Positions 27,542-37,254 are shown, numbered from the stretch's first letter. The stretch is DNA of 64,000 nt from Oxalobacteraceae bacterium OTU3CAMAD1 (GCA_024123915.1 CP099650.1:2728001-2792000); one strand, 5' to 3'. Notes: generated by a model not told the origin, from the letters alone. Translations and numbers: made by a program.

Positions 27542-28942
27542 ATGGCACAAGAGCACATGGACCAGATTACCGACTGCGGCAACGCCGTCTGCGTGATCGG
27601 CGCGGGGCCCGGCGGCCTGTCCGCCGCCCGCGCCCTGAAAGGAATGAAGCTGCCGTACGAGCAGTTCGAACGCCACTCCGACGTGGGCGGCATCTGGGAC
27701 ATGCACAATCCCGGCAGCCCGATTTACGAATCGGCACACTTCATCTCGTCGCGCGACCTGTCGGGCTTCATCGGTTTTCCGATGCCGAAGTCCTATCCGG
27801 ACTATCCTACCAACCAGCAGATATTAAGCTATGTGCGCAGCTATGCCGACGCCTTCGGCCTGCGCGAGGCGATCCACTTCAACACCCCAGTGCGGGACGT
27901 GCGCAAGGAACAAGACGGAAAATGGGTGGTGACCCTGGACGACGGCGCACGCCGGCGCTACCTGGCCGTCATCTGCGCCACCGGCTGTAACTGGGACCCC
28001 AACATGCCCGAGATCAAAGGTCAATTCAACGGCGAGATCCGCCATTCGGTCACCTTCAAGAGCAGCGATGAATTCAAGGGCAAGCGGGTGATGATCGTCG
28101 GCGCCGGCAATTCCGGGGCGGACATCGCCTGCGACGCCGCTGTCCGCGCCGACAGGGCCTTCATCAGCATGCGGCGCGGCTACCATTTCATTCCCAAGCA
28201 TCTGTTCGGGCTTCCCGCCGACCAGGTGGGCGAGAGCGGCCCCCCGCTGCCGATCTGGATCGCGCGCCCGGTCATGAGCGTGCTGCTGAAAATGTTCACC
28301 GGCGATCTGACGCGCTTCGGCCTGCCCAAGCCGGACCACCGCCTGTTCGAGAGCCATCCGCTGCTCAATTCCCAGCTGCTGCACAACCTCCAGCACGGGA
28401 ACATCGCGGTCAAACCGGACGTCTCGCATTACGACGGCGATGACGTCGTCTTCAAGGACGGCAGCCGCGAGGCGCTCGACCTGGTGATCTACGCCACCGG
28501 CTACAAGTGGAGCTGCAAATACGCCGGCGAATACTTCGAGTGGCGCGGCGGCAGGCCGCAGCTGTATCTGTCGATGTTCAGCCGCGACCATCGCAATCTG
28601 TTCGGCATCGGCTATGTCGAAACCAACTCCAGCGCCTACAAGCTGTTCGACACCGAGGCTTTCATGATCGCCGCCTACCTGCGTGACCAGCTGGACAACC
28701 CCGGCAAGGCCAGCCCTTTCGACGCGCTCATCGCAAGCGACGATCCCGATCTGTCGGGCGGGCTCAAATTCGTCAAGTCGCAGCGCCACGAGGTGTATCT
28801 GGAGGCGCATGCGCTCAAGTCTTATCTGAAGCGCCTGCGCAAAAAAATGGGATGGCCGGAACTGAGCGAGTCCTATTACGACAACCTGCGCAACAGCGTG
28901 GCCGCCTCGCGGCCCGCCGCCGGCCTGCGCGCGGCCGCTTGA
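27542..28942 (+). CDS. Flavin-containing monooxygenase (class B)
   Basis: A 466-residue FAD- and NADPH-dependent monooxygenase. The FAD site GAGPGG is at residues 20-25, the NADPH site is VGAGNSGAD, and between them FNGEIRHSVTF matches the FMO fingerprint. Later VIYATGYKW is the second family motif. Products could be N- or S-oxides or, by Baeyer-Villiger reaction, esters. GGGAGA precedes ATG 27542. The next gene starts 8 bases after its stop, so it leads an operon with aldehyde dehydrogenase and SDR genes. Confidence 0.93.
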   Translation: MAQEHMDQITDCGNAVCVIGAGPGGLSAARALKGMKLPYEQFERHSDVGGIWDMHNPGSPIYESAHFISSRDLSGFIGFPMPKSYPDYPTNQQILSYVRSYADAFGLREAIHFNTPVRDVRKEQDGKWVVTLDDGARRRYLAVICATGCNWDPNMPEIKGQFNGEIRHSVTFKSSDEFKGKRVMIVGAGNSGADIACDAAVRADRAFISMRRGYHFIPKHLFGLPADQVGESGPPLPIWIARPVMSVLLKMFTGDLTRFGLPKPDHRLFESHPLLNSQLLHNLQHGNIAVKPDVSHYDGDDVVFKDGSREALDLVIYATGYKWSCKYAGEYFEWRGGRPQLYLSMFSRDHRNLFGIGYVETNSSAYKLFDTEAFMIAAYLRDQLDNPGKASPFDALIASDDPDLSGGLKFVKSQRHEVYLEAHALKSYLKRLRKKMGWPELSESYYDNLRNSVAASRPAAGLRAAA

Positions 28943-28950
28943 GGATGAAC

Positions 28951-30468
28951 ATGGATAAGACACTGCAGTACTACCAGGGACTGGCCGCCGGCCTGGATTT
29001 TGAAACCCGCGCCCTGATCGGCGGGCGCTTCGTCGACGCCATCTCCGGCAATCGGCTGGACACCCTCAACCCCGCCAACGGCGCCCGGCTGGCAAGCATC
29101 GCCAGTTGCGGCGAGGCCGATGTCGACCTCGCGGTGGGCGCGGCGCGGCGAGCCTTCGACAATGGCGACTGGTCGCGGGCCTCGCCCAAGCACCGCAAAA
29201 AGGTGCTGCTGCGGCTGGCCGACCTGGTCGAGGCGAATCTGGAAACGCTGGCGCTGATGGAGAGCCTGGACTCGGGCAAACCGATACGCGACGCGCTGTC
29301 CGCCGACCTGCCGGACATGATCGAGAGCCTGCGCTGGCACGCGGAGGCTGCCGACAAATTGTATGACCAGGTGGCACCGACCGCGCCGGACGTGGTGGCG
29401 ATGATCGTGCGCGAGCCGATCGGCGTGGTGGGCGCGGTGCTGCCGTGGAATTTCCCGATCTATCTGGCCGGATGGAAGATCGGCCCCTCGCTTGCCAGCG
29501 GCAACTCGATCGTCATCAAGCCCGCCGAGCAAACCACCCTGACCGCGTTGATGCTGGGGCGGCTGGCGCTGGAAGCGGGCATTCCCGACGGCGTGCTCAA
29601 TATCGTGCCGGGCCATGGCGAGACCGTGGGGCAGGCCATAGGCCGGCACCGCGACATCGACTGCATCAGCTTCACAGGTTCGGGCGAGGTGGGGCGGCTG
29701 TTCCTGAAGTACTCGGCCGAGTCGAATCTGAAACGGGTGGTGCTGGAATGCGGCGGCAAGAGTCCGGCCCTGGTGCTGGCCGACGCCTTCGATCTGCCGC
29801 GCGTGGCGCAACAGGTCGCAACCGGCGCGTTGTTCTGCCAGGGCGAGAATTGCAGCGCCGGTTCGCGCCTGATCGTCCATCGTTCGCGCAAGGACGAGCT
29901 GCTGGAGGAGGTCAAGCGCGCCTTCGATGAGTGGATCGTCGGCGATCCGCTCGATCCGTCCACCCGCGTCGGCGCGCTGATCGAGCCGGGGCATATGCGG
30001 CGTGTGCTGGGGTATATCGCCGGCGGCAGGGAGCAGGGCGCACAACTGGTGCACGGCGGCGCCCAGGTGCGCCAGGACAGCGGCGGCAGCTTTGTCGAGC
30101 CGACCATCTTCGACGGCGTGCTGCCGTCGATGACGATCGCGCGCGAGGAGATATTCGGGCCGGTGCTATCGGTGATGGAGTTCGACGACCTGGCGCAGGG
30201 CGTGGCCGTCGCCAACGACACCAGCTACGGCCTGGCGTCGTCGGTCTATACCAGCAACCTCGATTCCGCCCACGGGGTGGCCAAGTCCATCCGCGCCGGC
30301 ACCGTGTCGATCAACTGCTTCTCCGAAGGCGATACCGGTGTGCCGTTCGGCGGTTACAAGGAATCGGGCTTCGGCGGGCGCGAAAAATCGCTGCTGGCGC
30401 ACGACCAGTACACCGAGACCAAGACCATCTGGATGCAGCTGGGCGCGGCCGGCCATAAAAACAACTAA
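28951..30468 (+). CDS. NAD(P)-dependent aldehyde dehydrogenase
   Basis: A 505-residue member of the aldehyde dehydrogenase superfamily. Catalytic Cys301 lies in GALFCQGENCSAGSR, the general base Glu266 in VVLECGGKSP, and Asn167 in VLPWNFP. It is closest in feel to PuuC-type enzymes for omega-amino or aliphatic aldehydes, but the substrate is unknown. ATG 28951 has GAGGA (28941-28945) 5 bases upstream, and that site overlaps the stop of the monooxygenase gene, implying coupled translation. Confidence 0.93.
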   Translation: MDKTLQYYQGLAAGLDFETRALIGGRFVDAISGNRLDTLNPANGARLASIASCGEADVDLAVGAARRAFDNGDWSRASPKHRKKVLLRLADLVEANLETLALMESLDSGKPIRDALSADLPDMIESLRWHAEAADKLYDQVAPTAPDVVAMIVREPIGVVGAVLPWNFPIYLAGWKIGPSLASGNSIVIKPAEQTTLTALMLGRLALEAGIPDGVLNIVPGHGETVGQAIGRHRDIDCISFTGSGEVGRLFLKYSAESNLKRVVLECGGKSPALVLADAFDLPRVAQQVATGALFCQGENCSAGSRLIVHRSRKDELLEEVKRAFDEWIVGDPLDPSTRVGALIEPGHMRRVLGYIAGGREQGAQLVHGGAQVRQDSGGSFVEPTIFDGVLPSMTIAREEIFGPVLSVMEFDDLAQGVAVANDTSYGLASSVYTSNLDSAHGVAKSIRAGTVSINCFSEGDTGVPFGGYKESGFGGREKSLLAHDQYTETKTIWMQLGAAGHKNN

Positions 30469-30487
30469 GACCACAAGAGGAATACAC

Positions 30488-31363
30488 ATGGCGATAACAA
30501 CGAACGCCGGCCGGGAGGGGCGGGTGGCCCTGGTCACGGGCGGCGCGGGCGGCATCGGGCGGGCGATCTGCCGCGGTTTCATCGAGCGCGGCATCACCTG
30601 CGTGCTGGCCGACCGCGACCAGGCGGCGCTGGACCGGGCGACGGCGGAGTTGGGGGCGGGGGCGGTGGGCGTGCGGGTCGACCTGGACGACTTGAATAAA
30701 CTGCCCTCCTTGCTGGCCTTTATCCAGGAACGTTTCGGTCGGCTCGACATCCTGGTCAACAACGCCGCCATGACGGGCACAGGGCATTTCGAGGAGCGTT
30801 CGGTCGATCACATCCTGGCGGAATTGAATATCAACCTGTTGTCGCCCATCGTGTTGACCCGGCTGGCCTTTGGCGCCTTGCAGCGCGCCGATGATGGTCG
30901 TGTGATCAACACCGTGTCGTTGGGCGGGATCTTCCCGTTGCCGGAAACGGGCATCTACTCGGCCACCAAGTTCGGTCTGCGCGGCGCCATGCTGTGCCTG
31001 GGCCTGGACCGCGAGCGCCACGGCGTGCATGTCGGCAGCGTGCTGCCGTCGGCGACCGAGACGCAGATGCTGATGCGCGAGGCGATAGAAGGCGGCAACA
31101 CGCTGCAGTTCATGGACCCGCCGCAGCAGCCGGAGGACGTCGCGCGCCAGGTCATGCGGATGCTGGACAGCCCATGCCTGGAACGTTATCCGCGCGTCAG
31201 CGAATCGTGGACGGTCAGGCTGGCGATGCTGCTGCCGAACATGCTGCCCAAGCTGATACCGCTGTTCCGCAAAAAAGGGGTGCGCGGCCACGCGCGCTAT
31301 CTGGAGTCGCTGCGCCGGCGCGGCCTGGTGGTGCTCCGCGCCGGAAAATGGGAAATTCCCTGA
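30488..31363 (+). CDS. Short-chain dehydrogenase/reductase
   Basis: A 291-residue Rossmann-fold oxidoreductase. The cofactor motif GGAGGIG is near residue 18, NNAAM follows, and the catalytic Ser and YSATK are in the central part. The extra C-terminal ~50 residues (RLAMLLPNMLPKLIPLFRKK) are amphipathic and may touch the membrane. AAGAGGA precedes ATG 30488. As third gene of the monooxygenase operon it probably interconverts an alcohol and a ketone or aldehyde in the same pathway. Confidence 0.92.
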   Translation: MAITTNAGREGRVALVTGGAGGIGRAICRGFIERGITCVLADRDQAALDRATAELGAGAVGVRVDLDDLNKLPSLLAFIQERFGRLDILVNNAAMTGTGHFEERSVDHILAELNINLLSPIVLTRLAFGALQRADDGRVINTVSLGGIFPLPETGIYSATKFGLRGAMLCLGLDRERHGVHVGSVLPSATETQMLMREAIEGGNTLQFMDPPQQPEDVARQVMRMLDSPCLERYPRVSESWTVRLAMLLPNMLPKLIPLFRKKGVRGHARYLESLRRRGLVVLRAGKWEIP

Positions 31364-31377
31364 CGGCGGTCAGTCCA

Positions 31378-32448
31378 TCAGTTTTGGTCCGCCCGCTCCG
31401 GCATCAACAGCCGTGGGGCTGGCATGCCTTGCCGTATCTGGTTCGGCAGGATGCCGGACCAGCGCTTGAAGGCGCGGCGGAAGTTGCGGGCATCGGTAAA
31501 TCCGGTCGCCATCGCGATATCGACCAGCGGCATCTCGCTGCGTCTCAGCAGATCGAGCGCGCACTCGTAGCGGACCTGGTCCACCAGCCGCTGGTAGGAC
31601 GTGTCCAGCTCCGCCAGGCGGCGGCGTAGCGTACGTTCGCTCATGTTGAGGGCCGCTCCGGTCTGCGCCAGTCCGGGCATCTCGTCGACCGAGGCCCGCA
31701 GCACGTTCATGATCGACTCCACCAGGTCGTTGCGCGGCGTGTCGATCGACAGCAACTGGTCGATCTGCGCCTGCAGGCTGTCCTGCATGAAGCGGTCATG
31801 GGTCGGCAGCGGGCAGTGGTACCAGGTCATCTCGCAGATCAGGCGATTGAGCGGCGCGTTGAACACCACCGGACAGCGGAAATACTCGCTGTAGGCGCTG
31901 GCGTAGACTGGACGCGGATAGCGCAACTCGAGCCGCGCCGGCCGGAAATGCGAGCCGACCATCGCGCGCGCGACCTCCACGCCGCTGACGAAGATCTCCT
32001 CGATGAAAAACGGTTCCAATTCCGGGTCGTGGAAGCGGGTCGCCACTTCGATCGTGAAATGGCGCTCGTCGACCACGGCCAGCTCGTTGATGGTCAGCGC
32101 CCCCGCCGCGCGCTGGTATTTGATCAGGTAGAGCAGCGCCTCGCCCAGGGTGGGGCAGGTGAGCATGCCCAGGCCGGGCAGGCCGAAGCACACCACCGTC
32201 TGCCGCGCGCCGGTGGCGATGCCGATGGCCGGATCGCCCCAGCGCTGCATGGCGCGCCGCACCAGCATGCTGGTTTGCCGGTAGGAGACCCGAAAACTGG
32301 CGTCGCACAGATTCTCCGGCGTGAAGCCCAAGCCCTTGCACAGCCTTTCGCCCGAGTGGCCACGGCTGGCCAGCAGCTGCAGCACCTGCCGTATCACATG
32401 GGGCGGAACGTCGGCTTCGGCGTCGGGGAGGTGCGGTTTTACCGGCAT
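31378..32448 (-). CDS. AraC-family regulator with arabinose-binding-like N domain
   Basis: A 356-residue regulator of the OruR/ArgR-like AraC subgroup. The N-terminal ~230 residues are the effector domain. The C-terminal HTH pair contains ALNMSERTLRRRLAELDTSY and IAMATGFTDARNFRRAFKRW. ATG 32448 has AAGGAG upstream. It faces the SDR gene tail to tail and is divergent from an MFS gene, so it likely controls the monooxygenase island and/or that transporter. Confidence 0.9.
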   Translation of the reverse strand: MPVKPHLPDAEADVPPHVIRQVLQLLASRGHSGERLCKGLGFTPENLCDASFRVSYRQTSMLVRRAMQRWGDPAIGIATGARQTVVCFGLPGLGMLTCPTLGEALLYLIKYQRAAGALTINELAVVDERHFTIEVATRFHDPELEPFFIEEIFVSGVEVARAMVGSHFRPARLELRYPRPVYASAYSEYFRCPVVFNAPLNRLICEMTWYHCPLPTHDRFMQDSLQAQIDQLLSIDTPRNDLVESIMNVLRASVDEMPGLAQTGAALNMSERTLRRRLAELDTSYQRLVDQVRYECALDLLRRSEMPLVDIAMATGFTDARNFRRAFKRWSGILPNQIRQGMPAPRLLMPERADQN

Positions 32449-32623
32449 GGGCCACTCCTTCAAGTTGATGGACGAGGCTAGCACAGGATGTAGGCGCCGG
32501 CGCGTCGAGGCACGCTAAATGGCCGCATGTGTGTCTTTTTTGGCCGCTTTGGACCCGTCCATCGTGGCTTCCGTCGTATGCTTTGGGCACGGCAAATCGT
32601 GCCGCCATCACCATGGACCAGCG

Positions 32624-33838
32624 ATGACCACCACACCCGCAGCGCCCCTGCCAGACATCGGCGTCGACGCCGTGAAAACCACGGCCGGTTCAACCCTGAT
32701 ACTTTCTTCCGCGTGGGCGCTGGGCATAGGCGGCACCACCATGATGCCGCTGTTGGTGACCAACACCATGGCGCGGCTGCATTTCGACGAGGGGCAGGCC
32801 ACCTTGATGACCGGCGTCGAGATGATCGGCATGCTGGCCGGCTGCATCCTGCTGCCTCCGATGGCGCGCCGCTGGCCGGCGCGATGCACCGCCGTTGCCC
32901 TGGTGCTGCTGGCGCTGTGCCAGATGCTCACCGCGTTGACGCTGTCCACACCGTTGTTCGGCGCGCTGCGACTGGTGGTCGGCGTCTGCGAAGCGCAGAT
33001 GATCGTCATGGTCGGCATTTGCCTGGCATGCCACCGCGACGCCGAGCGTTTGTGGGGCGTGGTGCTGCTGTTGTCGGGGTTGGCCGTTGCCGGCGTGTTC
33101 ACGCTGGTGTCGCTGCTGCCGGATGTGGCGGCGGGCGACGGGGTCTGGATCGGCCTTGCGCTGCTGGCGGCGGTGCTGGGCGTGGCGGCCGTGCGCACGC
33201 CGGCGCTGGTGCCCCTGCGAGCGCCGCCGCCCACGCCGATGGAGCCGATGGAGCCGGGTATCGGCCGGCGCCGCGTCGGCGCGGGAGTATGGCTGGCGTG
33301 GGGCGTGTTCGTCGGCGTCTACAGCGTGCAGGCCGGCGTGTGGGCGGTATCGGCCTTGCAGGGCGAGCGTATCGGCCTGTCGCTGCCGACCATTGGGACC
33401 CTGCTGGCGGTGTCCTCGCTGCTCGGTTTCTTCGGCGCGGTGGTGCCGGCGATACCGGCGCTGGCGGCGCGGCGCGGTTTGACCGTCATGGGCGCGCTGC
33501 TGGTGATGTTCGCGTCGGTCGCCCGCTTCTTCACCGCCGACGGCGTGGTGCTGTTCTTCGCCGGCCAATTAATGTTGAACATGGCCTTCTACGCCATCAT
33601 GGCGGTGCTGAACAGCTTCATCTCGGCGCAGGACCGCGATGGCAGCTTGCTGTCGCAATCGGTGGTGGTGACCTTTGCCGCCGTGGCGGTGGGCACCGTC
33701 GGCGCGGGGGAGCTGTTCCAGAACGCCGGCGGCGTGGGCGTGATCGTGTTCTCGCTGCTGGCGCTGGCCGTCAGCGTGCCGCTCGGGTTGAAGGCGCTTC
33801 GGGGGCCGGGCCGGGTCAGCGCATCACCAGCGCTTTGA
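32624..33838 (+). CDS. MFS transporter, 12 membrane segments
   Basis: A 404-residue membrane protein with about twelve hydrophobic segments in two halves, split by a short proline-rich loop (APPPTPMEPMEP). Family-typical motif A loops are weak (MARRWPARCTA). It may move a substrate or product of the neighbouring pathway. Upstream, GGCACG-GCAAAT-CGTGCC (32586-32603) is a small inverted repeat that could be an operator. The last 23 bases overlap the opposite-strand GGDEF gene. Confidence 0.82.
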   Translation: MTTTPAAPLPDIGVDAVKTTAGSTLILSSAWALGIGGTTMMPLLVTNTMARLHFDEGQATLMTGVEMIGMLAGCILLPPMARRWPARCTAVALVLLALCQMLTALTLSTPLFGALRLVVGVCEAQMIVMVGICLACHRDAERLWGVVLLLSGLAVAGVFTLVSLLPDVAAGDGVWIGLALLAAVLGVAAVRTPALVPLRAPPPTPMEPMEPGIGRRRVGAGVWLAWGVFVGVYSVQAGVWAVSALQGERIGLSLPTIGTLLAVSSLLGFFGAVVPAIPALAARRGLTVMGALLVMFASVARFFTADGVVLFFAGQLMLNMAFYAIMAVLNSFISAQDRDGSLLSQSVVVTFAAVAVGTVGAGELFQNAGGVGVIVFSLLALAVSVPLGLKALRGPGRVSASPAL

Positions 33839-35174
33839 CCGCCTCCAGCGCGGCGCCGCCGCTGCTGGTGGAGCGCACCTGATTGCGGCCACCCTCCTTG
33901 GCGACGTACATGGCGCGGTCGGCGGCCACAAACAGCGATTCGGTGTTGTCCAGCTGGTGCGGGTGGATGGTGGCCACGCCGATGCTGACGGTCAGCCAGT
34001 CGGACGTCGTCGAGCGCGGGTGGGGAATGCGCAGCGATTCGATGTGGGCGCGGATCGCCTCGGCCATCATGGTGGCCGTTTCGGCCCCGGTCTCGGCGAA
34101 CAGCAGCACGAATTCCTCGCCGCCGTAGCGCGCCGCCAGGTCGGTGGGGCGCAGCGCGTGCGAGGCGATGGCCGCCGCCACCCGTTGCAGGCAGGCGTCG
34201 CCAGCAGGATGACCCAGCGTGTCGTTGTACAGTTTGAAGTGGTCGACGTCCAGCACCACCAGCGACAGCGGTTGGCCGCTGCGCATGGAGCGCTGCCACT
34301 CCTTTTCCAGGAAGGTGTCGAAGTGGCGCCGGTTGGCGATCTGCGTCAGCGGATCGACCATGGCGGCGCGCTGCAGCGCGTCTTCCGATTGCTTGTGGTG
34401 TGTGATGTCGTGCAGCAGGCCGATAAACAGCGGCTGGCGCAGGTACATCGGCGTGAGCGTCAGGTCCATGCACACCGAACTGCCGTTGCGGTGGCGGATG
34501 ATCACCTCGCGCGTGCCGTGGCTGTGCGCCATCTCGGGCGAGGCGGCGTAGCGGGCGAAGTATTCCAGGTATTCCTGTGCCACCAGGGGGTTGAGCAGCT
34601 CCGAGATCGCGCGGCCGGCCAGCTCGTTCTCCTGGTAGCCCAGGTGCTTGTCGCAGGCCGGATTGGTGAACTGGATGCGGCCGTCCGCCTCGATGATCAA
34701 CAGGCCCTCGGCCATGCTGTTGACGATGGTGCGCAGGCGCTCGGCCTGTTCTTCCTGGGTCTCGCTGTTGCTGCGGATTTGCAGCTGCGTGCGCACGCGG
34801 GCGGACACCTCGGCCATGCGCAGCGGCTTGCCGATGTAATCGACGGCGCCGATGTCGAAGCCGGCCACCACGTCGTCGGTGTCGGTCCTGGCGCTCATGA
34901 AAATGACGGGAATGCGTTGCGTGGCCGCGTGGCTTTTGAGCTGGCGGCAGGTCTCCAGGCCGTCCATCCCCGGCATCACCACGTCGAGCAGTATCAGGTC
35001 CGGATGGACGCGGCGCGCGATCTTGAGCGCCCGCTCGCCGGAAGTGGCGACAAACGTCTGATAGCCCTGTTCGACCATCAGCTTGCGCAGCACGGCGAGA
35101 TTCTCCGGCGCGTCGTCGACGATCAGGATGGCGGCATCGCGCCGCGTGGCCGATCCGGAACTCACGGGGTTCAT
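33816..35174 (-). CDS. Response regulator with PAS and diguanylate cyclase (GGDEF) domains
   Basis: A 452-residue REC-PAS-GGDEF protein. The receiver (residues 14-130) has phosphorylatable Asp64 in LILLDVVMPGMDG. The PAS domain is about residues 145-255. The GGDEF domain has the active signature GGEEF at 351-355 and an RxxD inhibitory site (RPTD, 342-345) five residues before it. It should make cyclic di-GMP on phosphorylation with product feedback. No cognate kinase is adjacent. AAAGGCGAGG precedes ATG 35174. Confidence 0.93.
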   Translation of the reverse strand: MNPVSSGSATRRDAAILIVDDAPENLAVLRKLMVEQGYQTFVATSGERALKIARRVHPDLILLDVVMPGMDGLETCRQLKSHAATQRIPVIFMSARTDTDDVVAGFDIGAVDYIGKPLRMAEVSARVRTQLQIRSNSETQEEQAERLRTIVNSMAEGLLIIEADGRIQFTNPACDKHLGYQENELAGRAISELLNPLVAQEYLEYFARYAASPEMAHSHGTREVIIRHRNGSSVCMDLTLTPMYLRQPLFIGLLHDITHHKQSEDALQRAAMVDPLTQIANRRHFDTFLEKEWQRSMRSGQPLSLVVLDVDHFKLYNDTLGHPAGDACLQRVAAAIASHALRPTDLAARYGGEEFVLLFAETGAETATMMAEAIRAHIESLRIPHPRSTTSDWLTVSIGVATIHPHQLDNTESLFVAADRAMYVAKEGGRNQVRSTSSGGAALEAVKALVMR

Positions 35175-35490
35175 TGCGCCTCGCCTTTACCCTGGTGGGT
35201 CGTCTCGGCGTGGGGACGCGATCGCGCCGGTGCGTGGCGCAGAGGGCGAGTTGGGGAAGTTTGTACACGCATGAACAAAGTCTTGCCTTACCAAGTGACT
35301 ATCGATCAAATGATACCGCGTTGCCCGCCTGATATGTAAACATTCAGCGCATGAATTTGGTGGAATGCTTCAAGCTTGAAAGTGACGGCGGCCCAATGCC
35401 TGGAAGGGACCGTGCTTTTCTTTGCAGGGATGACAAGAAGGGGAGTGTGGGCGGCGAACGCCGCCCACGGGATACTTCAGGGAACCGTCT
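35175..35490. other. Intergenic region between GGDEF gene and aminotransferase
   Basis: A stretch of 316 bases with no convincing gene. It is less GC-rich in the middle (35270-35400) and should hold the promoter of the GGDEF gene. The only structure I see is the hairpin at 35447-35468. Short open frames here lack ribosome sites. Confidence 0.6.
35447..35468 (-). terminator. Strong hairpin after the aminotransferase gene
   Basis: A 10-base perfect stem, GTGGGCGGCG with CGCCGCCCAC, and a two-base centre. On the minus strand it lies 22 bases after the aminotransferase stop and is followed by CCCCTTCTTG, a weak T tract. Probably a terminator. Confidence 0.6.
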
Positions 35491-36684
35491 TTAGATCTTG
35501 GCGGCGATCAGTTTGCCGAGGATCTCGATGCCGGCGCGGATGCGTTCCGGCGGCACGGTCACGAACGACAGGCGCAAAGTGTTGGTTTCCGGTTCGTTGG
35601 CGTAGAACGGCGAACCCGGTACGAAGGCCACCTTCTGGGCGATCGCCTCGTCCAGCAGTTTCATGGCGTCGATGTGCTTGGGCAGCGTGACCCAGATGAA
35701 CATGCCGCCTTCGGGCTTGGTCCATTCGACGCCGGCCGGGAAGTACTGGGCCATCGCGTCCAGCATGACCTGGCACTGGTTGCCGTACAGGGTGCGGATT
35801 TTCGGGATGTGCTGCTCGAGGAAGCCATCCTTGATCACTTCATGCACCACCATCTGCGTCAGCTGCGAGGTGTGCAGGTCGGCGGCCTGCTTGGCCAGCT
35901 CCAGGCGGCGCACCAGCGGCAGCGGGGCCACCACGTAGCCCAGGCGGATGCCCGGCGTCAGCACCTTGGAGAAGGAGCCCATGTAGATCACGCCTTCCGG
36001 GTTCATCGCCACCATTTTCGGCAGCGGATCGCCCTTGTAGCTCAAGGCGCCGTACGGATCGTCCTCGATCAGCGGCAGGCCCAGACGGGCGCAGGTCTCG
36101 ACCAGCTCCAGGCGGCGCTCGACGGACAGGGTGCGGCCGGTCGGGTTCTGGAAGTTCGGCAGCGCGTACAGCAGGCGCGCGCCGGCGGCGACGGGGTCCA
36201 GCGACGACGGCACCAGGCCATGTTCGTCGGTGTCGACCGATTTGAACTCCGGACGGTAGACCGAGAAGGCTTGCAGCGCGCCCAGGTAAGACGGGGTCTC
36301 GACCAGCACGCGGCTGCCTTCGTCGATCAGCACTTTGCCCAGCAGGTCCAGCGCCTGCTGCGAGCCGGACGTCATCAGCACCTGTTCAGGGATGATTTTG
36401 GCGCCGTTGGTCGACAGCGAGTCGGCGATCCACTGGCGCAGCGGCAGGTAGCCGTCGGTCGGGCCGTATTGCAGCGCCACTTTGCCGTTGTTTTGCAGGA
36501 CCTTGTCGAAGGCGACCTTCATTTCGTCGACCGGGAAGGTCAGCGGCGACGGCAGGCCGCCGGCGAAGGAGATGATCTCTGGCTGCTGCGTGATCTTCAG
36601 GATCTCGCGGATGAAGGACGATTGCAGCTGGTCGGCGCGTTCGGAGAAGCGCCACTGGATCGGGTTCGGGTTTTCGATTTTCAT
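35491..36684 (-). CDS. PLP-dependent aminotransferase, LysN/ARO8-like
   Basis: A 397-residue fold-type I aminotransferase related to 2-aminoadipate and MocR-type enzymes, without a DNA-binding domain. Visible motifs are the YGPTDGYLPLRQWI stretch, PNFQNPTGRTLS, IEDDPYGALSY and GSFSKVLTPGIRLGY with the PLP lysine. The amino donor and acceptor cannot be told; 2-aminoadipate, aromatic or branched-chain substrates are common in this group. A ridA gene lies 108 bases upstream on the same strand. Confidence 0.9.
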   Translation of the reverse strand: MKIENPNPIQWRFSERADQLQSSFIREILKITQQPEIISFAGGLPSPLTFPVDEMKVAFDKVLQNNGKVALQYGPTDGYLPLRQWIADSLSTNGAKIIPEQVLMTSGSQQALDLLGKVLIDEGSRVLVETPSYLGALQAFSVYRPEFKSVDTDEHGLVPSSLDPVAAGARLLYALPNFQNPTGRTLSVERRLELVETCARLGLPLIEDDPYGALSYKGDPLPKMVAMNPEGVIYMGSFSKVLTPGIRLGYVVAPLPLVRRLELAKQAADLHTSQLTQMVVHEVIKDGFLEQHIPKIRTLYGNQCQVMLDAMAQYFPAGVEWTKPEGGMFIWVTLPKHIDAMKLLDEAIAQKVAFVPGSPFYANEPETNTLRLSFVTVPPERIRAGIEILGKLIAAKI

Positions 36685-36792
36685 ACATGTCTCACTAGAT
36701 GTGTGCCCCGGCCGAAGACGGCCCGGCGATTCAACAAGCGCGCTTGTGGCGGCTTTTATAAAAGGAACGGCGCCGGATAGGACGCCGCCCGC

Positions 36793-37254
36793 TTACGCGA
36801 CTTCCGCGATCAGTTCGATTTCGACGCAGGCGCCAAGCGGGATTTGTGCGACACCAAAGGCCGAGCGGGCGTGTTTGCCGGCGTCGCCGAAGACTTCGCC
36901 CAGCAGCTCGGAAGCGCCGTTGGTGACCAGGTGCTGTTCGGTAAAATCAGGGGTGGAATTCACAAGGCTCATCAGCTTGACGATGCGGCGCACGCGGTTC
37001 AAATCGCCGCCGACTGCCGCCTGCAGGGTGCCGATCAAGTCGATGGCGATGGCGCGCGCGGCCTGCTTGCCTTCGGCCGTGTCGATATTCTTGCCCAGCT
37101 GGCCCACCCACACGCTGCCGTCGGCGCGTTTGGCGATGTGACCCGAGATGAACACCGTGTTGCCGGTTTGCGCGTACATGACGTAGGCGGCGGCTGGGGT
37201 GGCCGGTGCGGCCAGGGTGATATCGAGCGCTTTCAGTTTTTCGTAGACAGACAT
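36793..37254 (-). CDS. RidA/YjgF-family protein
   Basis: A 153-residue member of the RidA family, which hydrolyses reactive enamine/imine intermediates from PLP enzymes. It starts MSVYEKLKALDITL; GNTVFISGHIAKR and the C-terminal GACVEIELIAEVA are family-like. The usual active-site Arg region reads LGACVEIEL, with no clear Arg, so it may be a RidA paralogue rather than RidA itself. It sits upstream of an aminotransferase, which fits clearing its imine products. Confidence 0.85.
   Translation of the reverse strand: MSVYEKLKALDITLAAPATPAAAYVMYAQTGNTVFISGHIAKRADGSVWVGQLGKNIDTAEGKQAARAIAIDLIGTLQAAVGGDLNRVRRIVKLMSLVNSTPDFTEQHLVTNGASELLGEVFGDAGKHARSAFGVAQIPLGACVEIELIAEVA

Noticed and set aside
24808..33838. 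Siderophore uptake as the role of the TonB receptor
   Set aside because: No iron-related gene is near; the neighbours are oxidative enzymes. The ligand is left open.
35272..35340. A 22-codon ORF upstream of the GGDEF gene
   Set aside because: No ribosome site and too short to support.
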